Program-made: the position numbers and the translations under genes
Shown: one piece after another, positions 24,824 to 36,268 of the stretch
Numbering within the stretch: position 1 is the first letter of the stretch
Layout of the letters: each line of letters begins with the position of its first letter
The notes under the pieces: generated by a model
The model's database searches: none
What the model saw: only the letters and a program-made list of their open reading frames with translations
What the model was told of the DNA's origin: nothing
From: Xiphias gladius
Lineage: Eukaryota; Chordata; Actinopteri; Istiophoriformes; Xiphiidae
Assembly (NCBI RefSeq): GCF_016859285.1
Contig: NC_053420.1
Location: 30,822,545 to 30,886,544 of the forward strand
Direction: 5' to 3'
Length of the DNA stretch: 64,000 nucleotides

Positions 24824-24831
24824 TTTATATA
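24824..24831 (-). promoter_or_regulatory. TATA box of ccn5
   Basis: TATATAAA on the minus strand, 100 bp upstream of the ccn5 ATG. It would place transcription start near 24795-24800 and give a 5' UTR of about 70-75 nt. Position and sequence are right for a core promoter, but the start site itself is not visible. Confidence 0.6.
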
Positions 24832-25880
24832 GTCTAGGTTCTGATGTCACAGGCAGTGGACTGCAAAATAAATAGTTACAGGAGAAGACTGAAAACTTCC
24901 AGGCCTATCTCCACATTCCTGTAGCAAACCTTTTCCACTGCCACTGCTGAAAGGTGCTTAGTTAGCCAACATGTGTTAGGATGGCTGATGAAAAGGAGCT
25001 AGGTTCAATGCTAATGTGGGCTAATTTGTAAACCTCTGTTATCTCCCGACTGACAAAAGGTTCTGTTTAAAGGAAAAAATCAGTAAGATTTGCCTTTCAT
25101 TTCTTTAACTTAATTTCTCTCTCTTTGTCTGACTTAAACACTATCAAAAATGGTCCCTTTCTGTCAGTATCTCCAAATATGATCAAATACTTCCATTGAA
25201 GTCGCAATAACAATTTTCTGAACACTAGAGGGTTGTGTTTGCGGCCACTTTATAAATCGGAGTTCAATATTCCGTTCTGAAAAAATAATTGTCTGTTGTT
25301 TGGTGCTTGGCAGGTTTTTTCTTTTGTTTCGTTTTTTAAACTGGCTGCCGATACAACGACATTAAAACTGCAATGATCCATATTTTTCATACCAACAATG
25401 GATCAAATGACTGTGTGTAACATGGAAGCCACTCATAACAGAATCTGCGCTTTCCTCAGCTCTACAGAGCTTTTTTTTAGCCTCTTTAAGCTCGTTGTTT
25501 TGGTTTTACATTCACTACTCTACTGTTCCGGTTCAGTTTCCTAGCTCTCATTCACCCTGTTTAGCAACACGAAGAAGCTCAGCCAAACCTGCACCGAATC
25601 TGTTGATAATAGACAAAGTTGTCAACTAGCTGGAGAATGTGATGAAGCATTTAGCAGCTAAAGAGTCAGATACTCTAGCTTCAGATAGTCCAGACGTTGG
25701 CAGAGACTAAAAGATAAGAGATAAAAGGAGAGTGAGTATTTGCCTTATACTTGTCAGGTCACCAGAAACATGACTACAATTGGATGCTAATGCTGCTCCA
25801 TGTCTACTGGATGTGTAAACAGGCCAGTGTTTGCAATCATGTTAGCCATATCAACTTAGTAACGTGATATGTCAATGTGT
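24832..25880. other. 5' flank of ccn5
   Basis: No gene recognised in this stretch. Possible upstream regulatory DNA of ccn5. Confidence 0.35.
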
Positions 25881-25884
25881 CAGT

Positions 25885-26141
25885 GGCTGTGTCTGAAATC
25901 ACTCCCTATTTCAAATATTTTCTGTATTTGCCCACTGCTGTGAGGGTCAGAATTGTATGCTCTATACTTCCTAGTTTTTGCCCTTCAAAAACTAGGAAGT
26001 AGCAGAAAGTACTGTCTGCTAATAATCCCATAATGCAATTATTCAAATTTCATAGTCTCTCAAATCTCAGGTATGAGACTCACTATCAAGTTGAGTGCTT
26101 GTTATATAGGGAACAATAAATAAGTGGTTTCAGACACAGCT
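25885..26141. mobile_element. teleost MITE with 'GCTGTGTCTGAAA' termini
   Basis: The left end TGGCTGTGTCTGAAATCACT and the right end, inverted, TAGCTGTGTCTGAAACCACT form terminal inverted repeats of about 20 bp around a 257-bp body without coding capacity. The end sequence is familiar from abundant fish MITEs. The body holds a perfect hairpin at 25965-26001. Confidence 0.7.
25965..26001. repeat. perfect 16-bp hairpin, 5-nt loop
   Basis: The arms TACTTCCTAGTTTTTG and CAAAAACTAGGAAGTA pair perfectly around CCCTT, inside the MITE at 25885-26141. Confidence 0.9.
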
Positions 26142-26567
26142 AATGTTGTGTTAAAGCGTTCTGCTGCCCCCAAGTGTCTTAAAATATACATGTAAATGTT
26201 ACCATAAAAATCTCCAAAGGCTCAGAGTAGCTGAGTAACTCCTTTCACCTCACACACAGTCATTTCATTCAGTGTTAATATCACCACTATTATTACAGAT
26301 GTCATCCAGGTCCATTAAAGCAGCGGCTGGAATGCTAATGCAGTTCATAGATGTTTGCAAATGCCTGTATGTGTGTGTGGGCCAACTGCATATCATGATG
26401 AACGTGAACGATGCCAGATACAATGATGGGTATTTGTCTCCACCTAGCAAGCAACTTCGGGACTCTTTCCCTGACTGAGTAAAGTCATACTCAGTGTTCT
26501 TATTTGATTTGAACTTTCTGCAATACGTTTACGTACACATCATAAGACTTGAGTAATAATTGATGCC

Positions 26568-27062
26568 CAGTGGTGGAAAGTACATTTATACAAATACATT
26601 TTGAGGTGCTCATACTTTACTGGAGAATTTCCATTTTATCCTGTTTTTTTTCTTCTACTCCTCTAAGAAGGTAGTGATATACTTTTTGACTCCACGTCAT
26701 TTATCTAACAGCTTGAGTTACTTGGCGGATAAATATTTAAAAAACCTTTAATGAACATAAAAAATATGATACATTGTTATTCAGTTAATTAAATCACCTG
26801 CGAGTATATAAAATAGCTACAATCAGCTCCACCTTAACCAACTACATCATTAAAATGCTGCAAAAATACAGCTTTAATGCCACAGTAACAATTTTCCAGT
26901 GGTATAATATATAGCTGATAGAATTTTATTGCATATTCTACTGCCTAATGAGCACTTTCATTCTTTTGGTAAAATATGCTGATAATACTTACTTGCTGTT
27001 ACTAAAGTACAGAAGTATTTATTCATCATAAGTAAAAGAACTGAACCCTTTTTCCACAACTG
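26568..27062 (+). mobile_element. hAT-like non-autonomous element (CAGTGGTGGAAA family)
   Basis: A 495-bp element starting CAGTGGTGGAAAGTAC and ending TTTCCACAACTG, so the termini are inverted repeats with one mismatch in the last 12 bp. Internal ACTTTACT..GAGTATTTCC-type sequence and the TGCTGATAATACTT block match a very common teleost repeat. It has no coding capacity. An 8-bp target duplication was not found. Confidence 0.75.
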
Positions 27063-27114
27063 TTTGTACTAGAATCTACCAATAATAAGACCAAAGAGAC
27101 AATATAAGTGAGTG

Positions 27115-27193
27115 TGCAGAGCAAGTGTGTCATTATTTAACCATTTAATTTAATACAATTAAATAGTTAAATAACGACACACTTGCTCTGCAT
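27115..27193. repeat. large near-perfect hairpin
   Basis: The left arm begins TGCAGAGCAAGTGTGTC and continues through ATTTAACCATTTAATT. The right arm ends GACACACTTGCTCTGCA. Stem is about 36 bp with two mismatches and a loop of about 6 nt. Confidence 0.88.
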
Positions 27194-27223
27194 ACATTTA
27201 CGGAAAATATTCCGTAAATGTAT
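27192..27223. repeat. perfect 14-bp hairpin adjoining a larger one
   Basis: ATACATTTACGGAA, a 4-nt AATA loop, then TTCCGTAAATGTAT. It abuts the 27115-27193 hairpin. Confidence 0.9.
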
Positions 27224-27779
27224 CTCTTTACACGATGGTCAAAATACTATTTCCAAACCTTACCCAAAGGATAGAATTTCGATCCACACATGTAATCTCT
27301 CTGACATACAGGTGTAATTCAATGCCTAAAGTAGTCAAATATAAGGATATGGAGTCTAAGAAAATATCAAAATAAGCCCTCAAAGCCAACCCAATGTAAT
27401 TTGTGTGTAATCGTAGCATACAAGCTCCTTCTCGGGTCATTGAATCCACCAAATTCCCAGAAACAGAAAACTGAAAACTCTGTCTGAAAGAATCAAGGTC
27501 AGAAGGATGACCCATAGCCACCAACTGGACAGATATTGCTCTTCATGTTAATTAAGCTGTCTTCCTTGATAGCAATTTACAGACTGTATGATATTTGCTT
27601 CCAGAATTTGCTGGTATTTAATTGAATCCCATCTTCCCTCTACAAGTGAAATGTACCTTTGCAACTGGCTGCAACAAAAGCCAAAAGCATGATTGATCCA
27701 CCCCTCTGCTTAACAGCTAGAAAGGTGTTTTTTTCATTAAATTCTAACTTCAGTAGTTTATAGGATTTGTTTTCAAAAT

Positions 27780-28180
27780 GCATCAGGCTTGTTTAGATGT
27801 TCCTTTGCAAACTTCTGATGCTGAATTTTGTGGTGAGGGCACAGGAAAGGTTTTTCTCCTGATGACTCTTCCATGAAGGTTATCTTTGTGCAGGTGTTGC
27901 TGCACAGTAGAACAGTGCACCACCACTCCAGAGTCTGCTAAATCTTCCCGAAGGTCTTTTGTAGTTAAACAGGGGTATTGATTTGCCTTTCTAGCAATCC
28001 TATGAGCAGTGGACTCCAGTCAAGGTGTAGAAACATCCCAAAAATGAACAAGAGAAATGAGAAGCACCTGAGCTAAATTGTCGTAACAAAGGGTCTGAAT
28101 ACTTATCTCAATGTGATATCTCAGTTTTTTAATAAATTTAGAAATTTCTGTTTTGCTGGCACCAATGAAAATGAGACCAT
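27780..28180 (-). pseudogene. Tc1-like transposase relic
   Basis: Minus-strand translation, with stops and frameshifts, gives KDLREDLADSGVVVH, then HLHKDNLHGRVIRRKT. These correspond to the second helix-turn-helix region and GRVARRKP motif of fish Tc1 transposases. The flank AAGGGTCTGAATACTT (about 28088) is typical of sequence near Tc1 inverted-repeat ends. The catalytic domain is absent. Confidence 0.68.
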
Positions 28181-28385
28181 GTTGTTTATAACATTAGGCA
28201 AACTGTAAGAGACAGCAAGATAATGGCACTGATTCATTAAAAAAAATTGAGGAGTATTGCTGAGCTAACATTAGCTATCTATCAGTACAAACAATATGAA
28301 AATTCTGGTCTGCCAATTTGTGTCTATAAGTTGACCTAGCATTTTCCATAAAGTTAAAAGTTAGTTAGTTTTTTTAAATGATTAT

Positions 28386-29405
28386 AGGGGACCTATTATG
28401 TTTTCCCTAATTTTCTGCCATATATATATGTATATATAATGTTACAATGTTAGATGTCCATATTAAATGTGGCCAAAGTTTCGAATAATGTGGTAATGTA
28501 TGTAAAAGTAATCCCTGTGAGACAAAAGCTCAGGTGTCAGACTGCCCCAAATGCTATGTTCTCAGCAGTTCTTTCTACTTCCACGACTAGCTGACATCAA
28601 CTCATCATAGATTTCTTTATACGGTCATACGCTCTAAGCACAGTGCATTCTCCCAAAACAGTCTACTCGAGCAGTATTATAAGCATTTAATGTACTCCTG
28701 CATACAAATAACCAACGGTGCAGGTTTACTATTCAGTCGCTTGGCGACAGCAGAATAACATTTTACTAGAAACATTAACTCTAGTATTTCCTGACAGTAG
28801 ACTTTTTCCACTTCAGTTAGCATTTTAGCACCTTTCCCACATTTACAATCAATAACACGGGCATATATAGAAAAAAATGTATACATGGATTGTGATTGAA
28901 AGACTAAATCCTCTGTTACGTCACACAATAAGCAGATAATGGGCATAATATTTACCAAACAGAGACTTTCTGCTGTAATCTTTGTTGCTTCGGATGTTCG
29001 TGCTGTCCACTCTAATATTGTGGATCGGATTTGAGCTCAAACATGTACAGATGGATTTATGAAGTTGCCATTTCCAGTCAATTATATTCTGTTTCTTAGT
29101 TTCAGTTACTTGTGTCTTAGTTTTACAGGTTGCTTTCAGAACCTCCACACCAGCAAGAGGAGGAGGTGGTGCTCACAAGCGCTGGGTGTGCTGACCGTCA
29201 GCAGGCTTCCATATGTTTAGCCAATAGGAAGTAAGCAGGCTTTTAAAGAGGCCTCTTAAGGAGGCCTGAGCTAAAATTGCCTGTTTCAGTCACAGGCTCA
29301 ACTGAGGGGCTGCATAACAGACAATTTGAGATAAATAAAGTCTTTTTTTGAATTTTGAATCATGTAAAGCTATTCTAGTGGATCCCCAGACCAAAAATAC
29401 AGAGC
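28386..29405. mobile_element. teleost interspersed repeat with 'GGGGACCTATTATG' end
   Basis: Begins GGGGACCTATTATG and includes 'CCCTGTGAGACAAA' and, near its right side, 'GAGGGGCTGCATAACAGAC' and GAGATAAATAAAGT. I recall these as parts of one common fish DNA-transposon-like repeat ending in CATAATAGGTCCCC. The expected right terminus is not found, so this copy is probably truncated near 29405. Minus-strand frames of 75 and 93 codons inside it are unrecognised. Confidence 0.55.
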
Positions 29406-30788
29406 TACTACAAATTGTGTGCCCTTTGGATGAGAATGGAAAAAGAATATGTGTTGAATTGGGGAAGGGCCTGTGGGGTGACTTACTTTCTTATTTGTTG
29501 AATATGTATTTCAACGGCATCAGCTGGAAGGAACGCCAGTCTGCAGTACATGAAAAATTAATTTGTTTGATATTTTGTATGAAATTACCAATCAGATTTA
29601 TTTACTGATTAATCGAAGGTGCCAGAACACCATACTAGATCATTGTTTACATCACTTTTAACTATTCTAAAAAATGTTTGTAAATGGTTTATTTTAAAGA
29701 CCACATTTACATAGTCAATTGGTACTATTGTTTAGCCTCACAATGCTATTGGATAATAAATGTTAAATGTCTTTGTTTTATTGGACTGGATATGTCATGA
29801 TTCAAGTAAATTAAATTCCTTAAATATATTTGTGATTATTACAATGCCTAGAACATAGATATTTAGTTACTGTGGAATACATTCATCAAAATAGATTATT
29901 TTTTTTAGCTTGTTACGTCTGTGTTGCAATTCTACATATCTGGGTGAGATTGGTAGTCAAAATAGCATGTGCACCTTACACATTACATGGGGACATTGCA
30001 CATCGCATATGTTCACATATGGGTAAAAAAAATACAAAAAGAAATATAATGTCTTTAATGATTCTGTATAACTAAATTCTAAATGTGTTTTCTTTGTTAG
30101 AATTTTGAGTTTAGACCAGAATTTAGTAAATGAATATGTTATTCCTGGGTGCAGTATTTTTTAAACTCTTTTTGTAGCAGTATTGGAAACTGTGTCTACT
30201 GTATATTTTATAAGGTAAAAGAATACATTAACTGATAACTGATCCTGGGCTTTTTTCTGGGCTTTGTTTGTTTGCCCAAATAGCTGCTTGTTGCATTAGG
30301 CAGAAACAGGTTCTAGGGGATGGTTGTAGCATTCTTCAGGGACAGGTGAAAATGTTCCTGAATATGAGGATGTAAGCGCTCTGGAGAGATGCATGTATTC
30401 CTTTTAGTATGATAAATAGAGAGCATAGTAGGCTAGCCAGAACGTGTTGTTAAGGGACACACAAATGAGTACAGCTTTTAAATGAATGGAAAATGTGTAA
30501 ACACCAACACAAAGGAAATTGAGAAAGTGATTGAAGATGGGCCTAATGCAAATGTATGTATGTATTGGGAGACAGAGACGTGGTACACCCCTGTTTCTAA
30601 TGTGATGTCATGCAATAAATTCCAATCTCTGTTATTATATATCTCTGCTTTATATATATATATATGTAAATGACTACTCATAAAAATTAGGCTAAATGAC
30701 TACTCATAAAAATTGGGCTATAACTCTTGTGCGATTATTCATGATATGTACTGTTATGGGGCTACATAGGCAATAAATCAACAATACT
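29406..30788. other. AT-rich non-coding stretch
   Basis: No gene recognised. Contains a tandem duplication of about 26 bp (AATGACTACTCATAAAAATT units near 30668-30720) and a short TA run at 30650-30665. Confidence 0.4.
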
Positions 30789-30789
30789 T

Positions 30790-31260
30790 GGCTGCTGGGA
30801 TGACATTTTCACTATAGAATACAGTGCCCTTTTTAAGCCATAAGTAGTGCTGCATGTTCTTCCCAAATAATTCAACCTTGGTTTCATCAGTACCGAAACA
30901 TTTTCCCAGGAGAGTTGTAAAGCGTCGAGCTGCTCTTCCGGCAGATTTCAGGCATGATGTTTTTTTTTCAGCTCCATTGAATCCTTTATGCCTTTAGCTG
31001 CTGCTCTGGTCTTCTTCTTTACCACAGTGAGCATTCTGTGTTGTGCCTCTGAAGCCACCTTAGTGGGAGCCCACTTCCGGGCAGAGCAGCCACAGAACTC
31101 AATCGTTTCCATTTATAGACAGTTTGTCTGACTTTGGACTGATTAGTATCTTAACTCTTTGAGATGACTCTGGAACTCTTTCCAGCTTGATGCAAATAAT
31201 TCAATTCTTGGCCCTAAGTCTTCGGAGATCTTTTTTCTGAGCCATGGTTCACAGTGGTTC
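30790..31260 (-). pseudogene. Tc1-like transposase N-terminal relic
   Basis: Minus-strand text from about 31245 downward reads AKNLNYLHQAGKSSRVISKS, then QTVYKWKR and LPGSGLPLR. This resembles the first helix-turn-helix and linker of Tc1-type transposases, with several stops. Further down is a degraded DNA-binding and catalytic region. Family assignment is moderately certain. Confidence 0.5.
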
Positions 31261-31280
31261 ATGGTTCAACAGCAAACTCA

Positions 31281-32560
31281 AAATGTTTTATTGATTTTTA
31301 TAAGTCAAAATAGATTGTGTTTGGTCATAATTGTAACTTAGATGGTGATCTGACCATACTTTAAGACAAATTTATACATAAATGCAGGCTATTCCAAAGG
31401 ATTCACTCAATTTTCTTGCTTCTATATGTATGGAATTCACTAATGCTTCCAGTCACATTAACAGACTGAGACATCCTTGCATATCAGTGAAGATTGATTG
31501 GCTGCTTCAATCAATGGGATTAGTGGCTCATTGGTCACTTATTTACCTGGTAAAATTAAGATAATTCACTCCAGCTCAAAGGGATGCTGAAATATATATA
31601 TATAGATATATTACAGCAATATGTATGTGTGTAGTGTAGTGTAGAAATCCTGCTTTTGCATGCTGTCTGTCTGACAAAGTTTGACTTGTCACATTCCAAA
31701 TGTACATCCTTTCAGTGCTGGAAAACTCTGAGGGGAAATGATTGCGTCGTTGTTGGGGGTTAATTACACAAATCACGGGGTGTCAGCTCTGGATTCTGCC
31801 TACTTTAAAACTAAGCCCAGTCAGAGCTCATGCTCAAGCTACAGAAAACATTATGCTTGAGTAACTTGAGTAGAAAACCGCATACAACACACTAATAATT
31901 CACTCCATGATAACAAGAGTGTACTAATTATTACGTACTAAATGTAACATACCGTTTACTAAAGCTGCACCCAACCAAAGATTTTCCTAGTAGACTAATA
32001 GTTGTTAGTTCAAGCCATTAGTCAACTAGTCATTGCATGTTTGTATTGATTTCATTATTTAAATATATATAATATATATATTTGGGGGGCATCAGAAAAT
32101 GGTTTGAGTGCCAGGGCTGAGGCAGAATGTTATGAACAACATTGTTAACACCGTGCTACATTACAGAGAAAAATAAAACCGTAATAATTTGCCTTTAAAA
32201 TATAAATTTTACAAGAGCACGCACAAAGTGAGCTGCCTGTTAACGACACCGACAAAAATGGTAAAGATTCTGAATGTGTTAGAATAACATGCAAGGAGAA
32301 TGTTGGAGCGAGGGGCAATGCTAAGTGGCTAACATTAAACAACTTGCATGTTTTAAACGTTAAACCATGTTTGAGGTCAACGAATGATAGGCGAATGTTT
32401 GCCTGCAGAGTTTGCATGTCACCTTCTAGGGGTCGTCCTTTACCCTCTCAAAATTATCCCATACTTTGGATTTCCTGCCCGACATATGTAATTACTGTTG
32501 ACCATGCTGTGTTTACTATGTGTTTCAATCTTTGAGGTAGTGTGTCCCCTTAGAGCTGCT
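31281..32560. other. non-coding stretch
   Basis: AT-rich, with a short TA run at 31592-31612 and another at 32060-32082. No gene recognised. Confidence 0.4.
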
Positions 32561-32599
32561 ATAAGGCAGGAGTTGTTGGCAGAGTCTCAACAGCTCCTG

Positions 32600-33710
32600 A
32601 CACCCGTGTGCAAGGAAAAATAAAGAAGTTGTTGCTGCGATGGTCGAGACTACCCTGGATCGATACCATATACCCAGCAAGATCAAGGACCTCATCCTGA
32701 ACTACTACGGGAACCTCAAGCTCAGAACCACCTCTGGGAATACAGCATCAAACTGGCACTGGCTTGAAAAGGGGATTATCATTGGGTGCACCTTCTCAGT
32801 TATTCTCTTCACACTTGCCTCGCCCATCAGAGTCTTTATGGACGACCTCACTTTTACCGAACCTTCGGTGCCTGGTAGTAGATGGATCCTCCAGGGCCTG
32901 GAAAAAACCATCTCCTCGGCAAGGAAGAGTTTCCAACGTGCTAAATCCAGAGCCATAGGGGAAAACCGGTGGACAAGTTTTGCTTCTTTTTGGATGGTAT
33001 TGCAATCCCATCCATCACTGGTAAACTAGTCAAGAGCCTAAGTGAGGTCTTTGACTGTAGCTTCAGGGATGCAGGGGCAATCCAAGCAACCATCCAGGAG
33101 CTTAAGGTTTGGATGTAACAACATGGCATTTTATCTTGAGTCCTCTGGCATATTATGTTGTACGAGGTAACCCTGTCAACAGTGTAGACCCTGGAGAGGA
33201 AGAACGGTAGCTACCTCTGCAGATGGCTGGGTCTGCTGCGCAGCTTAAGCAGTGCAGCACTGAATGGGAATAGCAAAAAACTCCAGCTCCCTATATGCAG
33301 CATCAATGTTTTCCGCATAAGACTCCAGGGTGGCGTCAGCAGGCATAATGGTGTGGATAGGCAATGGAGAGCCTGGGAAGGCCTTGGGTTAGCAGAGTCT
33401 CAGCTTAGACACAGGGCTTTGGTGGGCATGGTGGCAACTGGATCAGCAGGGTTGGCAGCCATCCCAAAACCTTGCTATGATAAGGCCCGTGGCAAGGACA
33501 GATGCCATCTAGTCCTGGAGAAGGAACAGACCTGTTCAGAAGGACCAGCCGGAATGTGGCCATGCGGCAGCAGGGAGCACTAGCAAGGTGGGAAGGTGTG
33601 CTGGAGAGGAAAATATCCTGGATTGATATCTGGCAGGCAGAGCCCCAGCAGAACAAATTTATGGTGCAAAAACAAGGTCTAGAGGATGGCAAATGATTCA
33701 AACTCGGGTC
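32600..33710 (+). pseudogene. non-LTR retrotransposon reverse transcriptase relic
   Basis: The frame at 32640-33029 reads VETTLDRYHIPSKIKDLILN, GIIIGCTFSVILF (a damaged RT motif) and, after a deletion, FMDDLT, the catalytic FxDD-type motif, followed by GSRWILQGLE. Frameshifted continuation near 33030-33110 and 33350-33690 (LRHRALVGMVATG, MRQQGALARWEGV) extends it toward the C-terminus. The motif style suggests the R2-like group with a restriction-enzyme-like endonuclease, but that is inference. The region is broken by several stops and deletions. Confidence 0.7.
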
Positions 33711-34149
33711 ACATTCTAGGATTTTCCAATGTTTATTCTTAATCTGTTTAACTCTTATAGATGCCATACGATATTCAGATACAAAAGTTATTCTGTTTTC
33801 AGTTTGTTCAGGGGTAGGATTCAATAATTCCCTCTATCTCTTCTGTTGGCTTTTTTAATAGTTTAATAAACAAGTGACTGCTCATATCCCCTTTGTCTAA
33901 AATGTTGGGACATTTCTTCAACCTTAATTTGATAATCCTCTTCTTTACTACATATTCTTCTCAATCTGACAAACTGACCGTATGGGTTGTTGCTAATTAT
34001 ATGGTTAGGATGGAAACTTGTAGAATGTAAAATGGTGTTTCTGTCAGTTTCTTTTCAATAAATAAATGTCTCCTATTTTCTATTTTGATTAACAGTAATC
34101 AAAAGATAAGAAAGAATGATTTTTTGACAACCTAATTAATTCCATTTCA

Positions 34150-35470
34150 AGTCAATGTATCAGTATTTGGACACTCATTTCATCTTCCTGGCTTTTGGTA
34201 CAGATGACCAGCACGTCTGGATCAGGTGCTGGGTCCATGCTGACACCCAGGGCATGCTGTGTGGTTCGACAGTGCAAAGGGTAGCTTTTCTTTACACATT
34301 TGTTTTTCTTGGGTCGCCACTTCTGGTGAAATCTTGGCACCCTCTCTGGCAGATCAGTGGGCTCAACAGCTGCAGGTCTGGCTGCATCAACTGTGTGACT
34401 GCTCTGGCAGCCCTCCTGGTTGTCTTATACCTGTGTTCTATTTTGTAGGTTCTGACCCAGGTGCTTGGTTGCTCCTCCAGTAGCTTTGGCACCACCTCAG
34501 CATCTCCCAGGGCATTGATAAAGATATCCACACTGATGGCATCCTGCTCCCGCTCCAAACACTCTGAATACACAATAGAAATTTACTCAGATATCGTCTC
34601 TCTGTCTGTGCAAAGCTTCTCCCAGCCCCCTAATCCTTTGTCTCAGTTTGATGCCATTGATTGCTGCATGCTCTGAGCATTGCCGATAGGCGGCCTCTAT
34701 CTCAACTAAAATCCACTGGTAGCTTCATTGAGAAGATCTGGGGTTTTTAAGGTGGATGGAACCAGCTGCAACAGTCAGGCTAAATCTAAGCTGAACAGCC
34801 ATGATTTTCGTGGACCAGTGGTTAGCCCTTGCACAGATTTCAAACTGGTAAAGAAAGTCTTTCCATGAGCCTGATCCATCAAAATCGCCTGGCTGTATAG
34901 GAATTCTCTCTCTGTTCATAAAGGTCATCATCATTACTTTCCATAAAGTCATCACCATGCACTGTGTAAGATGAACTGCTGTGTGGTGCAGACTTGGCCC
35001 TCCTCAGACTAGGCAGACTAGTTGTATTCACACAGGTCACACAAGCAATGGTGCGTCATGGTGTAAGACAGTGTTAAAACCTTGAGTTTGTACTCCATAG
35101 CTCTGTTTCATAGAATGGGGCATACATGGCATGAAAGGTGACACAGCGTGCCAAGGGAATGATGCATCGGCAAATTTCCTCATAGGCCACCGTCATTAAG
35201 AGCAGAGGTTCGAGTTAGGTTATTTCCCTTGCTGCATTTTCCCATTTTGGCGGTGTTAGGAAAGGGTCAGTCGGTACTGAGGACAATGGGTTGAGTGGCC
35301 ATACTATCTCGAGTTGCAATGTCTGTGCATGGGCTGCTGCTCCATCTGTGACTAACGTTAGGTCCATGATAGCCAGGAAGGGTTGCTGCTGTCTGTTTTG
35401 ACGGTGTATCAGCCATTGGATAAAGTAGTCCATATTAGCTCGAACAGTCTCTCTTATATCCACCAAAAAT
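34150..35470 (-). pseudogene. Ty3/gypsy-type gag relic
   Basis: Minus-strand frames run 35466-35215, 34958-34725 and 34573-34292. The middle one has SGSWKDFLYQFEICARANHW followed by QLRFSLT.AAGS, the pattern of Ty3/gypsy-type gag capsid domains (W.dYl.qFe..A..ngW, then a leucine-rich segment). The last gives an ERE-rich stretch and QLMQPDLQLL, and appears to run on toward the gag C-terminus near 34150. Stops and frameshifts separate the pieces. No pol region was seen. Confidence 0.62.
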
Positions 35471-35559
35471 GGATGGTGCTGACATTTGGACTTGCTAACT
35501 TGATATGTCTAAGTTTCAATATTAGCCTTTACTTCTGAGCGCCATCATTTTCTTCCTCC

Positions 35560-35830
35560 ATCAGCGGGAATGTTTTTTTTCCCTTTCTTGTGCAGAGTAA
35601 ATCTTGGACGATTCCTCAGTGTTACCAGCTGTTTTGGCCCTGAGCCCTAGCAGTCCATACCACTCTGCTGAAGAAGGATGATAAGACTGGACGGCGCGTT
35701 CAAAACATGGAACTTTATTTCCCTGCGAAGCAGCAAACACAATTCCTGCCCCAACAACCATATGCTGGGCCAGTGACACATGTGCCACAGACAGGATAGG
35801 GAAGTCAGAAAATATTGAGAGATGGAATGT
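35560..35830 (-). mobile_element. possible LTR-like leader upstream of the gag relic
   Basis: On the minus strand this region starts TGTGGCACATG and has AATAAA at about 35715. It lies just upstream of the gag relic, as a 5' LTR would. No second LTR copy or confirmed primer-binding site was found, so the call is tentative. Confidence 0.3.
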
Positions 35831-36268
35831 TGGTTTTGGATTTCATGACATTTGTTGACAATAACAAAATAATAGAGTGACAGCCTTATACTTAAAAATC
35901 CTTGTAATTTATATGTATTTTAATACAATTTGAACTACATATGAGGGTCTTTTGACACTTAGATTTTACACTTTACATTCACTCTACCTGCCTCTTTTAG
36001 CAATAAGACAACAGTAAGCTGCAAATATGAAGTGCCAATAATAGTGATGTTACGCGAGAGGTCGAGGCTTCAAACTGTGTGTTGAGTCTAGCTGAGCTTT
36101 TCCAGTGAAGTGCATATGGACACGTGTACCATTTTGGACGTATGTCGTGACTGATGATGTGTGAAGCCTTGCTCCCTGTCTGTACCACATGACTACTTTT
36201 GGTGGTGGTTTGAATTATGGAAGGACATTTGACTGTGTACAGTAAGTCCTCTGGGAGAAATTATGCAT

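Noticed and set aside
34155-34483. Plus-strand frames of 97 and 74 codons
   Set aside because: Antisense of the gag relic, which explains the sequence better.
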